64,000 bases of DNA from NCBI GenBank assembly GCA_963840805.1, contig CAWJAJ010000001.1:1-64000 (forward strand). The letters are read 5' to 3'. Both the position numbers and the translations under genes were made by a program. Origin of the DNA: CADEEN01 sp963840805. Its GTDB lineage: Bacteria; Pseudomonadota; Gammaproteobacteria; Burkholderiales; Burkholderiaceae_C. How positions within the stretch are numbered: position 1 is the stretch's first letter; every line of letters starts with the position of its first letter. The notes under the pieces are model-generated. The model did not search any database and was not told the origin of the DNA. It worked only from the letters and a program-made list of their open reading frames with translations. Shown piece after piece: positions 23,365 to 35,310 of this stretch.

Positions 23365-24819
23365 ATGAAGCCCTCCGACGTCCGCCCCGTGCTGCTGCTG
23401 CAAGCGGTCGAGACCGCCGAGGCCGGGCCGGCGGCGGCATGGACGCCGGCCGATGCCGCGTGGGCCAGCGCCGCGGCACGGCGCGAGGTGGGCGAGCAGG
23501 GCGGTGCTCCCGCGTTTCTCGTTCGGCGAGCGCAACTGGGCCTGCGCCGGTTGGCCGAGCGCGACCGGCAATGGCATCGCATCGCCGAGCGGCCCACGGG
23601 CCACGCCGGCCTCTGGACTGTGCTGCTGCTCGCGCTGACCTACCTCGCCGGCATGGCCGGCGATGCGTTCACGGCCTTGCATCGCGTCGACCTGCTGCCG
23701 CAGACCTTGGTGACGGTGCTGCTGCTGGCCTGGAACTTCGCGGTCTATGGGGCGCTGCTGGTGGTGGCGCTGCGGCGCGCCGGGACCGTCGACGGCAGCA
23801 GGTCGACGCATGGACTGCGCCATTGGGCCGACGCCGCCGGCGATCGATTGGCGGCGTCGGGCCGCTGGCCGCTCGGCAGCGCCGATCGCGCCTGGGTGGC
23901 GGCGGTGCAGGCGCGCTTTTCGGGCCGGTGGCTGGCGGTGACGCGCACGCTGCGCCTGCGTCGCACGGTCGCGCTGCTGCACGCCGGCGCGGCGCTGCTG
24001 ACGCTCGGCGTGGTGTCGTCGATGTACCTGCGCGGCCTGGTGTTCGACTATCGCGCCGGCTGGGACAGCACGTTCCTCGGCGCCGCCGAGGTGCACGCGC
24101 TGCTCGGCGCCGTGCTGGGGCCGGCCTCGGCCGCGAGCGGTATCGCGCTGCCGGATGTGCCGGCGCTGGCGCGGCTGCGTTGGGCGGACGGCGGCGGCGA
24201 GGGCGCCGCGCGCTGGATCCATCTGTACGCACTGACGCTGGCCGGCGCCATCGTCGTGCCGCGCCTGCTGCTGGCGGCGTGGGGCGCGCTGCGAGCACGA
24301 CAGGCGGCGCGCGGTCTCGCGCTGCCGCTCGACGACCCGTACTTCGTGCGCCTGCAGCGCGCCATGCAGGCGGCGCCGCAACCGGTGGCGGTGCTGCCGT
24401 ACAGCTACCGGCTCGGCGCGCCGCAGCAGGCCGGCCTGGCCGCGGTACTGGCCGACGTGTTCGGTGCCGGCGTGCAGCCACGATTGGCCGAGCCGCTGCC
24501 GCTGGGCGCCGAAGACGCGCTGCCGCAGGGGCTGCCGGCGGACCTGGCCGACACCGTGGTCGCGTTGTTCGCGCTGACCGCGACGCCGGAACGCGAGACG
24601 CATGGCGCGTTCCTGCGCGCGCTCGCGCGCCTGCTGCCGGCGCGCTGCACGTTGCACGTGCTGGTCGACGAATCGGGTTTTCGCGAGCGCTTCGCCGCTG
24701 CGGCCGACGGGCCGATGCGCCTGGTGCAGCGGCGCGAGGCGTGGCAGCGCCTGCTGGGCGAGCTGTCGCTGCCGGCACCGCACTTTGCCGATCTGGCGGC
24801 GCCAGCGCAGGCCGCATGA
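23365..24819 (+). CDS. DUF2868 membrane protein
   Basis: A 484-aa protein of the DUF2868 family, function unknown. Visible membrane segments are near residues 87-105 (LWTVLLLALTYLAGMAGDAF), 113-135, 193-217 and 290-306. A C-terminal soluble part of about 170 residues (from VAVLPYSYRLG) may be nucleotide-binding-like, but no clear motif is seen. Its stop overlaps the start of the next gene by the ATGA arrangement, so the two are probably co-translated. DUF2868 and DUF3482 genes occur as a neighbouring pair in many beta- and gammaproteobacteria. A membrane anchor for the GTPase partner is a reasonable inference. Confidence 0.8.
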   Translation: MKPSDVRPVLLLQAVETAEAGPAAAWTPADAAWASAAARREVGEQGGAPAFLVRRAQLGLRRLAERDRQWHRIAERPTGHAGLWTVLLLALTYLAGMAGDAFTALHRVDLLPQTLVTVLLLAWNFAVYGALLVVALRRAGTVDGSRSTHGLRHWADAAGDRLAASGRWPLGSADRAWVAAVQARFSGRWLAVTRTLRLRRTVALLHAGAALLTLGVVSSMYLRGLVFDYRAGWDSTFLGAAEVHALLGAVLGPASAASGIALPDVPALARLRWADGGGEGAARWIHLYALTLAGAIVVPRLLLAAWGALRARQAARGLALPLDDPYFVRLQRAMQAAPQPVAVLPYSYRLGAPQQAGLAAVLADVFGAGVQPRLAEPLPLGAEDALPQGLPADLADTVVALFALTATPERETHGAFLRALARLLPARCTLHVLVDESGFRERFAAAADGPMRLVQRREAWQRLLGELSLPAPHFADLAAPAQAA

Positions 24820-26308
24820 TGGCGCCGACGACGATCGCGCTGAGCCTGGTGTCGCACACCAACGTGGGCAAGACCACGCTGGCGCGCACGCTGCTGGGCC
24901 GCGACATCGGCGAGGTGCGCGACGAAGCGCACGTGACCGAAGCCGCCGAGGCGCATGGGCTGGTCGAATCGGCCGACGGGCGATCGGCTGATGCTGTGGG
25001 ACACGCCGGGCTTCGGCGACAGCCTGCGGCTGGCCCGGCGGCTGGCGCTGGCCGGCAATCCGATCGGCTGGTTCCTCAGCGAGGTGTGGGACCGCTGGCG
25101 CGACCGCGCCTTCTGGTCGAGCCAGCGCGCGCTGCGCAACGTGCTCGAGCAGGCCGACGTCGTGCTCTATCTCGTCAATGCGTCGGAGGCGCCGGAGGAC
25201 GCGGGTTACCTCGATGCCGAACTGCAGGTGCTTTCGCTGATCGGCAAGCCGGTGATCGCGCTGCTGAACCAGCTTGGCCCCGCCGGCGCCGCCACCGACG
25301 ACGAGGCGCAGCAGATCGAGCGCTGGCGTGCGCGGCTGCACGCCGCGCACGGGCGTGCACGCGGTGCTGCCGCTCGACGCGTTCACGCGCTGCTGGGTGC
25401 AGGAGGGCGTGTTGTGGCAGGCGGTGGCCGGCGCGTTGCCCGCTGCACAGCAGGCGGCGTTCGAGCGGCTGCGCGCGGCCTGGCATGAGCGCCAACGTGC
25501 CACCTGGCAGGCGGCGATGGCCGAGCTGGCGCAGCGCCTGGCGCGTGCGGCGCTCGATCGCGAAGTCGTGGCCTCGCAGGGCTGGCGCGGGCCGCTGCGC
25601 ACGCTGGGAACGTTGTTGGGGTTGCGCAGCGGCGACGCCGGCTCGGCCAGCGAGCGCGCGATGGCCGTGCTCGCCGAACGGCTCGACGCCGACGTGCGCC
25701 GCTCGACCGATGTGCTGATCCGCCGGCATGGGCTCGACGGCCGCGCCGGCGACGAAGTGCTGGCGCGGCTCGCGCGCCATTACGCGGTGCGCCAGCCGCT
25801 CGACGAAGGCCGCGCCGCGCTGTGGGGCGGGCTGGTCACCGGCGCGCTGGCCGGGCTGAAGGCCGACATCGCCACCGGCGGGCTGACGCTGGGCGGCGGG
25901 CTGCTGGCCGGCGGCGTGATCGGCGCCTTGACCGCGGCCGGCGCCGCGCACGGCGTCAACCGCGTGCGCGGCCTCGAGCAGCCCGAGGTGCGCTGGGACG
26001 TGAAGGTGCTCGACGCGCTGTTCGCCAACGCGCTGCTCGGCTACCTGGCGATCGCGCACCACGGGCGCGGGCGCGGCGCGTGGGTGGCGCAGGAGCCGCC
26101 GGCGGCGTGGATCGAGGCGGTGGAAGGCGCGGCCGCGCAGCACTGGGCGTCGCTGCAAAGCGCGTGGCAACACCAACAACGACCCGCCGACGAGCCGGGG
26201 CGCGAGGAGGCGATGCAGGCGCAGTTGCAGCGCGTCGTCGAGGCCGCGTGCGCGGACGTGCTGGGGCGGCTGTATCCGCAGGCGGGGCGCATCATCGTGG
26301 GCATTTGA
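24816..26308 (+). CDS. DUF3482-family GTPase (frameshifted)
   Basis: A roughly 495-aa GTPase partner of the preceding DUF2868 protein. The G1/P-loop is SHTNVGKTTL at about residues 12-21. G3 is LWDTPGFGD near 24,990-25,020. A candidate G4-like stretch is ALLNQLGP, an NQLG in place of the usual NKxD. The C-terminal half is the DUF3482 region, with a glycine/alanine-rich segment (GGLTLGGGLLAGGVIGALTA at about 25,880-25,935) that could insert into membrane. The frame shifts near 24,980 and 25,350, each mended by one base. Start is the ATG overlapping the upstream stop. The next codon is also ATG. Confidence 0.8.
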
Positions 26309-26325
26309 GGAAAGGTCGACAACGC

Positions 26326-26986
26326 ATGGCGCTGCAACTGTTCTTCCACCCCTTCTCGTCCTACAGCCAGAAAGCGCTGATCGCGCTGTACGAGAACGCG
26401 ACGCCGTTCGAGCCGCAGGTGGTGGGCGGGCCGGACAGCTCGGTCGCGCAACGGCTGGCGCAACTGTGGCCGATGAAGCGGTTCCCGGTGCTTGACCGAT
26501 GGCGAGCGCACCGTGCTCGAAGCCAGTTGCATCGTCGAGTACCTGGACCTGGATCACCCCGGCCCCGTGCGCCTGATCCCCGCCGACCCGAAGGCCGCGC
26601 TCGAGGTGCGCATGCTCGACCGCTTCTTCGACAACTATGTCTCCACGCCGCAGCAGAAGATCGTCTACGACGCCCTGCGCCCGCAAGCGGACCGCGACCC
26701 CTACGGCGTGATGCAGGCGCGCGAGATGCTCGACGCGGCCTACGCCTGGCTCGAGCAGCGCATGGCCGGCCGCGAGTGGGTGGTGGACGAGAGCTTCAGC
26801 CTGGCCGACTGCGCCGCGGCGCCGTTTCTGTTCTACGCCGACTGGACGCACGCGATCGGCGAGCGGCATCCGAATGTGCTGGCGTATCGGCGACGGTTGC
26901 TGGCGCGGCCGTCGTTCGCGCGGGCGGTGGACGAGGCGCGGCCGTTCCGGCGCTTTTTTCCCCTGGGCGCGCCGGACCGCGACTGA
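26326..26986 (+). CDS. Glutathione S-transferase family protein (one frameshift)
   Basis: About 219 aa. The N-terminal thioredoxin-fold half starts MALQLFFHPFSSYSQKA, where the Ser-Ser-Tyr-Ser stretch holds the usual GST active-site position. It continues to MKRFPVL and, after a one-base shift near 26,490, DGERTVLEASCIVEYLD, the glutathione-binding SNAIxxYL-like region. The helical C-terminal half has the SLADCAAAPFLFY N-capping-box region typical of GSTs. It lies 17 bp after the GTPase stop and may be co-transcribed with it. Substrate cannot be told. Confidence 0.85.
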
Positions 26987-27042
26987 AGGGTACCGCGCGA
27001 GGCCGTTGGCAATGCGGCGGGCCAGGCATGCCGGATCGCGCG

Positions 27043-27063
27043 CTCAGGGTCTCAAGCCCTGAG
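27043..27063. terminator. Hairpin between convergent genes
   Basis: A perfect 7-bp stem CTCAGGG/CCCTGAG with a 7-nt loop lies between the GST gene (+) and the oxygenase remnant (-). It overlaps the latter's stop codon. It could act on both strands, but no clear T-run follows. Confidence 0.35.
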
Positions 27064-27780
27064 CAGGTCGTTCTGTTCCTCCGCGACCAAGCGCTCGAGG
27101 ATGCGCCGCGCCTCGAACCCGCCCATGTCGATGTTGAGCCGCATCAGATGGCGCTCGGGCTGCTCGGTGAGATTGCGCTGCTGGGCCTCCAGGATGCCGA
27201 CATCCTCCTGGAAGATCGCCGCCTGGCCGTCCCGGATGTTCGCCGTGAGGGCCGTGTCCTCGATGTTGAAGTTTCGCGCCATGCCCCAGAAGTACCAGAT
27301 CGAGGTCTCGGTCTCTGGGGTAATGAAGTCCACGACGATGCTCGAGACCTTCCTGTCGGCCGGGGCCCCGTGGCCGCCGTGGCCGGCGTGAGCGACGCCG
27401 ACCTCGATCATCACGTGACTGGGTGGGGTGAAGCGGCAGATCTGCCAGCGGTCGACCGGCACGTCGTCGGCGAGGTGATTGCCGCGCAGCGCGGCGCGCC
27501 AGAACGGCGGCGCGGAGATGTTCGACATGAAGCGGCTCGTGATCACCGAGTTGCCCTCGACGCGGGTCGCGGGCGCCGCCTCCTCGATCTCGCGTTGGCC
27601 GATGCTGGTGGCGTGCACGTAAGTCTCGTGCGTCAGGTCCATGAGGTTGTCGATCATCAGCCGGTAGTCGCACGCGACGTGGTACAGGCCGCCCGCGTAC
27701 GCCCACTGCGGGCTCTCGGCCCAAGGCAGATGATGCAGGTGGGCTGGATCGGCCAGGCTCTTGTCGCCCCGCACGCCCCA
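27052..27780 (-). pseudogene. Vanillate-monooxygenase-like Rieske oxygenase lacking its Rieske domain
   Basis: Catalytic domain of a VanA-type ring-hydroxylating oxygenase. Visible are the N-LMDLTHETYVHATSIG mononuclear-iron motif (Asp, His and His ligands) and the family C-terminus (RNLTEQPERHLMRLNIDMGG, then RRILERLVAEE). Recognisable homology begins at about position 27,780 with GDKSLADPAHLHHLPWAES, roughly residue 105 of a normal protein. The open frame continues to 27,933, but its first 50 codons show no C-x-H/C-x2-H Rieske cluster in any frame. The next gene begins at 27,941. The N-terminal electron-transfer half is therefore missing, by genuine deletion or misassembly. No vanB-type reductase gene is near. 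Confidence 0.8.
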
Positions 27781-27940
27781 GCCTGAAGCTGCCGCGCCCG
27801 AGGTGGCGCACGATCCGCCACTGCGCATCAGGCGCGTGATCGCCGGACGCCCGAGCGACCACGATCGGCGCGCGCGCCTCGATCCCGCGTGCCGTGGCGC
27901 AAAATCGCGGCCAGTCCTGCAACCCCACCGCACTCACATC

Positions 27941-29248
27941 GTGTCCACTTCGAACACCTACCTCGCCCCCGGCGAAGGCGAAACCGTCTTCACGGTCAAC
28001 TCCACCCCCATCAAGTTCGGCGTCGGTGCGCTGCGCGAGCTCGGCGCGGATGCGCAGGGCCTGGGCATGAAGCGCGTGGCGCTGTTCGTCGACGACCACG
28101 TGCTCGGCACCGAAGCCGGCGCGGACGCGCTGGCATCGCTGCGCGCCGCGGGGCTCGACGCGGTGGTCTACGAGCATGTGCGCTGCGAGCCCGACAGCGA
28201 TTCGTTCGCCGCCGCCGCGGCCTTTGCGCGCGACGGTGCGTTCGACGGTTTCGTCTCGCTCGGCGGCGGCTCGGTGATCGACACGGCCAAGGCGGCCAAC
28301 CTGCTCGCCACCTGGCCCGACGACCTGCTGGCCTACATCAACGCGCCCATCGGTAAGGCCAAGCCGATCCCGGGCAAGTTGAAGCCGCACATCGCCTGCC
28401 CCACCACCTGCGGCACGGGCAGCGAAACCACCGGCATCACGATCGTCGACCTGAAATCGGTGGGCCTGAAGACCGGCATCGCCTCGCCGCTGCTCAAGCC
28501 GACCTTGGCGCTCATCGACCCGCGCACCACCGAATCGCTGCCCGGCGGCGTGGTGGCCGCCACCGGCTTCGACGTGCTGACGCACGCGGTGGAGTCGTAC
28601 ACCGCGCGCCCCTACACCAGCCGTCCCAAGCCCGCTCACCCGGGCCAGCGCCCGCCGTACCAGGGCTCCACGCCGTACAACGACATCGGCAGCCTGCACG
28701 CCATTCGCCTGGGCGGCCGGTACCTCGCGCGCGCGGTGCGCGACGCCGGCGACATCGAGGCGCGGCACCAGCTGATGTTCGCCTCCACGCTGGCCGGCCT
28801 GGCCTTCGGCAGCGCCGGCGTGCACATCCCGCACGCGATGTCGTATTCGGTGGCCACGCTCAAGCACGTGTACTCGGCTCAGGGATACGAGGACCGCGAG
28901 CGGATGGTGCCGCACGGTATCGCGGTGGTGATCAACGCGCCGGCCGCTTTCCGCTTCACCGCGCAGGCCAACCCGGCGCGGCACCTCGAGGCCGCGGCCG
29001 CGCTGGGCGTGGACGTGAAGGGTGCCGCGTCCGGCGACGCCGGCGAGATCCTGGCGCGCGCGTTCATCGCGCTGATGCGCGAGACCGGCCTGCCCAGCGG
29101 CATCGCCGCGCTCGGCTATGGCGAGGCCGACGTACCGGCCCTCGCGCAAGGGGCATTCGCGCAACAGCGGCCGCTGGTCATGGCGCCGCGCAGCGTGTCG
29201 CTGCAGGACCTGGAAGCGCTGTACCGCGACGCGATGCGCTATTGGTGA
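27941..29248 (+). CDS. Iron-containing alcohol dehydrogenase, hydroxyacid-oxoacid transhydrogenase (HOT/ADHFE1) type
   Basis: A 435-aa group III metal-dependent dehydrogenase. It has the NAD-binding SLGGGSVIDTAKAANL segment and CPTTCGTGSETT. The metal-ligand region GFDVLTHAVESYTA is followed by the long insertion PKPAHPGQRPPYQGSTPYND, which marks the ADHFE1/HOT branch rather than simple Fe-ADHs. The later metal ligands are in HIPHAMSYSVA and VPHGIAV. The animal homologue oxidises 4-hydroxybutyrate to succinic semialdehyde with 2-oxoglutarate as acceptor. The bacterial substrate here is unknown. The start chosen is GTG at 27,941, giving VSTSNTYLAPGEGET. The open frame upstream overlaps the oxygenase remnant. 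Confidence 0.88.
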   Translation: MSTSNTYLAPGEGETVFTVNSTPIKFGVGALRELGADAQGLGMKRVALFVDDHVLGTEAGADALASLRAAGLDAVVYEHVRCEPDSDSFAAAAAFARDGAFDGFVSLGGGSVIDTAKAANLLATWPDDLLAYINAPIGKAKPIPGKLKPHIACPTTCGTGSETTGITIVDLKSVGLKTGIASPLLKPTLALIDPRTTESLPGGVVAATGFDVLTHAVESYTARPYTSRPKPAHPGQRPPYQGSTPYNDIGSLHAIRLGGRYLARAVRDAGDIEARHQLMFASTLAGLAFGSAGVHIPHAMSYSVATLKHVYSAQGYEDRERMVPHGIAVVINAPAAFRFTAQANPARHLEAAAALGVDVKGAASGDAGEILARAFIALMRETGLPSGIAALGYGEADVPALAQGAFAQQRPLVMAPRSVSLQDLEALYRDAMRYW

Positions 29249-29267
29249 GCCGCGATCGGCCGGTGCC

Positions 29268-31237
<1,970 letters not shown>

Positions 31238-31241
<4 letters not shown>

Positions 31242-32110
31242 GCTTGCGCTCCCAAGGCTTCGCGGGTGAACAGCAGTACCTGGTCTTCGCCGGCGCTGGT
31301 CGGCAGCCAGACGGCTTCGAGCGTCGGAAACGCCGTCTCGAAGTGAGCGCGTTCCTGGCCGATTTCCAGCACCAACACGGCGTGTTCGGTCATGTGGTCC
31401 GGGGCGCGTGCGATGAAGGTGCGAATGAAGTCCATGCCATCGATGCCTCCGGCCAGCGCCAGCCTCGGCTCGGCCCGGTACTCGGCCGGCAGCGTGATCA
31501 TCGCTGCGGCGTTCACATACGGTGGGTTGCACAGGATCGCGTCGTAGCGCAGGCCGGCGACCGCCGCCAGGCCGTCGCCCTGGTGCAGCGTGATGCGGTC
31601 GGCGAGGGCATGCCGGTCGATGTTGATGCGCGCCACCGCCAGCGCGTTGCCGCTGAGATCGGCGGCGTCGACGCTCACCTCCGGCCAGGCCAGCGCCGCC
31701 AGCACTGCCAGGCTGCCGTTGCCGGTGCACAGGTCGAGCACGCGCCGGGTGTGGCTCGGCAGCCAGGCGTCGAGCGTGCCGTCGGCAATCACCTCGGCGA
31801 TCAGCGAGCGCGGCACGATCGCGCGCTCGTCGACGTAGAACGGCACGCCCTGCAGCCAGGCCTCGTGCGTCAGGTAGGCGGCCGGTTGGCGTGTGGCAAT
31901 GCGTTTGTCGATCAGCGCCTCGATGGCCGCGCCTTCCGCGGCGGTGAGCCCGCGTGCGGCGACGCTGTCGAGCTCGTCGAGCGGCAGGCCGAGGCGCCAC
32001 AGCACCAGCCACGCCGCTTCGTCGAAGGCGTTGGTCGTGCCATGCCCAAACGAAACGCCCGCCTGGGTCAGGCGGGCGCTTTGGCGCTCGATCATCTCGA
32101 TCAGGGTCAC
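31238..32110 (-). CDS. prmB: Ribosomal protein L3 N5-glutamine methyltransferase
   Basis: A 290-aa SAM-dependent enzyme that methylates a glutamine of ribosomal protein uL3. It has the PrmB-type N-terminal helical domain with FGHGTTNAFDEAAWLVLW. The SAM motif is VLDLCTGNGSLAVLAAL, followed by DAADLSGNALAVARIN. The catalytic NPPY motif (ILCNPPYVNAAAM) binds the glutamine side chain. The GTG at 32,110 is chosen as start. It overlaps the dapE stop and gives a normal family length. The frame is intact. It sits between dapE and yheS, in the order common in Burkholderiales. Confidence 0.93.
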
Positions 32111-33252
32111 GTCAGCAGTCGCTCCAGTACGCCACGGTAGATGTTGGTCAGGTGTTCGACGTCGGCGGCGTCCACATGCTCGTCGATCTTGTGGATGCTC
32201 GCATTGCGCGGGCCCAGCTCGATCACCTGGGGGCAGATTGTCGCAATGAATCGGCCGTCCGACGTGCCGCCGGTGGTCGACAGCACCGGCCGGTGGCCGC
32301 ATTCGGCCTCGATTGCGTCGCCGACGGCCTGCGTCAACGTTCCAGGCGGCGTCAGGAAGGGCTGGCCGCCGAGCGTCCACGCCAGGTCGAACGTCAGCCC
32401 GTGGCGCACCAGCAGGGCCTCCACGCGGGCCTGCAGGCTCTCGGCCGTGCTTTCGGTGGAGAAGCGGAAGTTGAAGTCGACCACCGCCTCGCCCGGGATC
32501 ACGTTGCCGACGCCGGTGCCGGCATGGATGTTGGAGACCTGGAACGTCGTCGGCGGGAAGAACGCGTTGCCGCCGTCCCATTCGGTGGCCGCGAGTTCGG
32601 CCAGCGCCGGGGCGAACTGGTGGATCGGGTTCCGCGCCAGTTGCGGGTAGGCGACGTGGCCCTGGATGCCCTTGACCGTGAGCTTGCCCGACAGCGTGCC
32701 GCGGCGGCCGTTCTTGATCATGTCGCCCAACGCCTCGACCGAAGTCGGCTCGCCGACGATGCACATGTCGAGCCGCTCGCCGCGCGCCTTCAGCAACTCG
32801 ACCAGGCGCACCGTGCCGTCGACCGATGGGCCTTCCTCGTCGCTGGTGATGAGCAGCGCGATGGCGCCGGCGTGATCGGGCGTCGCGCGCACGAAGGCCT
32901 CGGTGGCCACCGTCATCGCGGCGAGCGAGCTCTTCATGTCGGCTGCGCCGCGGCCGTAGAGCCGCCCGTCGCGGTGACTGGGCACGAACGGGTCGCTGGC
33001 CCACTGCGCGAGCGGGCCGGTGGGTACCACGTCGGTGTGGCCGGCGAAGGCCAGCGTCGGGCCGGGGCGGCGGCCGCGGCGGATCGCCCACAGATTGGTG
33101 ACGCGGAAGTCCGCGGGCCCACAGACCAGCGTTTCGCAATCGAACCCCAGTGGCGCGAGGCGGGCTTTCAGCAGTTCCTGGCAGCCGGCGTCGTCGGGCG
33201 TGAGCGAGGCGCGCGCGATCAGCGCCTCGGCCAGCTGGACGGCCCCTGACAT
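32107..33252 (-). CDS. dapE: Succinyl-diaminopimelate desuccinylase
   Basis: A 381-aa zinc-dependent M20-family enzyme that hydrolyses N-succinyl-LL-diaminopimelate in the lysine/peptidoglycan pathway. Metal-site motifs are all present: FAGHTDVVPTGP (first His), GRGAADMKSSLAAM (bridging Asp), LLITSDEEGPSVDGT (catalytic Glu pair), CIVGEPTS, and a C-terminal GPRNASIHKIDEHV with the last His. STTGGTSDGRFIA is the DapE-specific signature. The start ATG shares one base with the pilU stop and the gene ends overlapping prmB, so translation is probably coupled along this block. It acts after DapD and DapC, whose genes lie just upstream. The frame is intact. Confidence 0.96.
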   Translation of the reverse strand: MSGAVQLAEALIARASLTPDDAGCQELLKARLAPLGFDCETLVCGPADFRVTNLWAIRRGRRPGPTLAFAGHTDVVPTGPLAQWASDPFVPSHRDGRLYGRGAADMKSSLAAMTVATEAFVRATPDHAGAIALLITSDEEGPSVDGTVRLVELLKARGERLDMCIVGEPTSVEALGDMIKNGRRGTLSGKLTVKGIQGHVAYPQLARNPIHQFAPALAELAATEWDGGNAFFPPTTFQVSNIHAGTGVGNVIPGEAVVDFNFRFSTESTAESLQARVEALLVRHGLTFDLAWTLGGQPFLTPPGTLTQAVGDAIEAECGHRPVLSTTGGTSDGRFIATICPQVIELGPRNASIHKIDEHVDAADVEHLTNIYRGVLERLLT

Positions 33253-34456
33253 CACGCCAGGCGGCCGAACTTGGACGAGAGCTTCTTCTCTTCGGGCCGC
33301 ACGTCGAGGATGATCTCGGTGAACAGCGACGGATCCGATTCGTCGGCCTTGGGCGGCTGGCGCGACAGCGGCGCGGTGTCGTTCGCGAGCCGCCACAGCA
33401 GGTTGGTCGGCGAGTCGGCGAAGGCCAGGCCTTCCTCGCGCGTGATCGTCCCTTCGGTGATCATCTTCGCCAGGTCGGCCTCGAAGGTCTGCGAGCCCTC
33501 GGCCAGCGACTTCTCCATCGCTTCCTTGACGCCGCTGATGTCGCCCTGCTCGATCAGCTCGGCGATCAGCTTGGTGTTGAGCAGCACCTCGCACGCGGGT
33601 ATGCGGCCGCCCGTCTGCGCGCGCACCAGGCGCTGCGAGATGATCGCGCGCAGGCCCGCAGCCAGGTCGGACAGCAGGGCCGGCCGCGCCTCGGGTGTGT
33701 AGAACGACAGGATGCGGCCCAGCGCGTGGTAGCTGTTGTTGGCGTGCAGCGTGGCCAGCACCAGGTGGCCCGACAGCGAGTACGAGATCGCCGAGGTCAT
33801 CGTTTCGCGGTCGCGGATCTCGCCGATCAGGATGCACGTCGGGGGCCTGGCGCAGCGCGTTCTTCAGCGCGATCTGCAGGCTGTTGGTGTCGCGCCCGAC
33901 CTCGCGCTGGTTGACGACCGACTTCTTGTTGGTGAACAGGAACTCGATCGGGTCTTCGATGGTCAGGATGTGGCCGGTCATCTGCTGGTTGCGCTGCTCG
34001 AGCATCGCCGCCAGCGTGGTGCTCTTGCCGGTGCCGGTGGCGCCGACCATCAGGATCAGGCCGCGCTTTTCGAGCACCAGCTGGCCGAGGATCGCCGGCA
34101 CGTTCAGCGACTCGAGCGTCGGGATCACGAACGGAATGCAGCGGAACACCGCGGCAATCGAGCCGCGCTGGCGGAACGCCGACAGCCGGAAGCTGCCGAC
34201 CTTGGTGATGCCGATGCCGACGTTGAGCTCGCCGGTGTCGTCGAGCTCTTCGAGCTGCTGCGGCGTCAGCAGTTCGGCCAGCAACTGGCGCGGTTGCGAG
34301 TGCGACAGCGGCTGTGTCCGACAGCTGCAGGATCTGGCCATTGATCTTGATCAGGATCGGCGTGTTGGCCGACAGATAGACGTCGGACGCGTTCTTCTCC
34401 GCCATCAGGCGCAGCACGCGCTCCATGTTGCCGCCACTGCCGTTGCTCGCGCTCAT
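33252..34456 (-). CDS. pilU: Type IV pilus retraction ATPase PilU (frameshifted)
   Basis: About 400-aa hexameric ATPase of the PilT/PilU family that helps retract type IVa pili for twitching. The N-terminus has MERVLRLMAEKNASDVYLSA, typical of PilU rather than PilT. Walker A is GATGTGKSTT, the Asp box lies near ILTIEDPIEFLF, and Walker B and the His box follow in SGHLVLATLHANNSYHALGR. The C-terminus PSLFTEIILDVRPEEKKLS is also PilU-like. The frame shifts near 34,310-34,320 and near 33,840, each by a single base, so sequence error is the likely cause. pilT is not in the window. Finding pilU inside a dap gene run is usual for this bacterial group. Start could also be the inner ATG ten codons on. 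Confidence 0.9.
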
Positions 34457-34486
34457 GCCTTGCTGCTCCTGGATCGCGCCGCGGGT

Positions 34487-35310
34487 TCAGGCTCGCAGCA
34501 GTTCGTTGATGCTGGTCTTGGCGCGCGTCTGCGCGTCGACCTTCTTGACGATCACGGCGCAGTACAACGAGTACTTGCCGTCGGCACTGGGCAGATTGCC
34601 GGAAACCACGACCGAGCCGGCCGGGATGCGGCCATAGCTCACTTCGCCGGTGGCGCGGTCGTAGATCTTGGTGCTCTGGCCGATGTAGACGCCCATCGAG
34701 ATGACCGAGTTCTCCTCGACGATCACGCCCTCGACGACCTCGCTGCGCGCGCCGATGAAGCAGTTGTCTTCGATGATCGTCGGGCCGGCCTGCAGCGGCT
34801 CGAGCACGCCGCCGATGCCCACGCCGCCCGACAGGTGCACGTTCTTGCCGATCTGCGCGCACGAGCCCACGGTGGCCCAGGTGTCGACCATCGTGCCTTC
34901 GTCGACATAGGCGCCGATGTTGACGTAGCTCGGCATCAGCACCACGTTCTTCGCGATGTAGCAGCCGCGCCGTGCCACCGCGGGCGGCACCACGCGCACG
35001 CCGGTGGCGCGCATCTGTGCCTCGTCCAGGTGGGCGAACTTGGTCGGCACCTTGTCGAAGAAGCCCAGGTCGCCGGCACGCATGACCTTGTTGTCGTTCA
35101 GGCGAAACGACAGCAGCACGGCCTTCTTGACCCACTGGTTCACCGTCCATCGGCCCACGCCCTGGCGCTCGGCGACACGCAGGCGGCCCTTGTTGAGGTC
35201 GGCGATCACCTGCTCGACGGCATCGCGCAACTCGGGCGAATTGACGCTGTCGAGGTCGGCGCGCGCCTCCCAGGCGAGGTCGATGACGGTTTGCAGTTGG
35301 GTTGGGTCAT
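34487..35310 (-). CDS. dapD: Tetrahydrodipicolinate N-succinyltransferase
   Basis: This enzyme transfers succinyl from succinyl-CoA to tetrahydrodipicolinate, the step before DapC. An N-terminal helical domain leads into a left-handed beta-helix of hexapeptide repeats (IAKNVVLMPSYVNIGAYVDE, IGKNVHLSGGVGIGG, IIEDNCFIGARSEVVEGVIV). The start ATG at 35,310 is out of frame with the body by one base within 35,297-35,305. Restoring that base gives 274 aa, the usual length, beginning M-T-Q. It directly follows dapC, whose end is also blurred by the same stretch. Confidence 0.93.

Noticed and set aside
31244..33249. Long + strand open frames opposite yheS, prmB, dapE and pilU
   Set aside because: High-GC antisense shadows without domains. 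The - strand genes match known families end to end.
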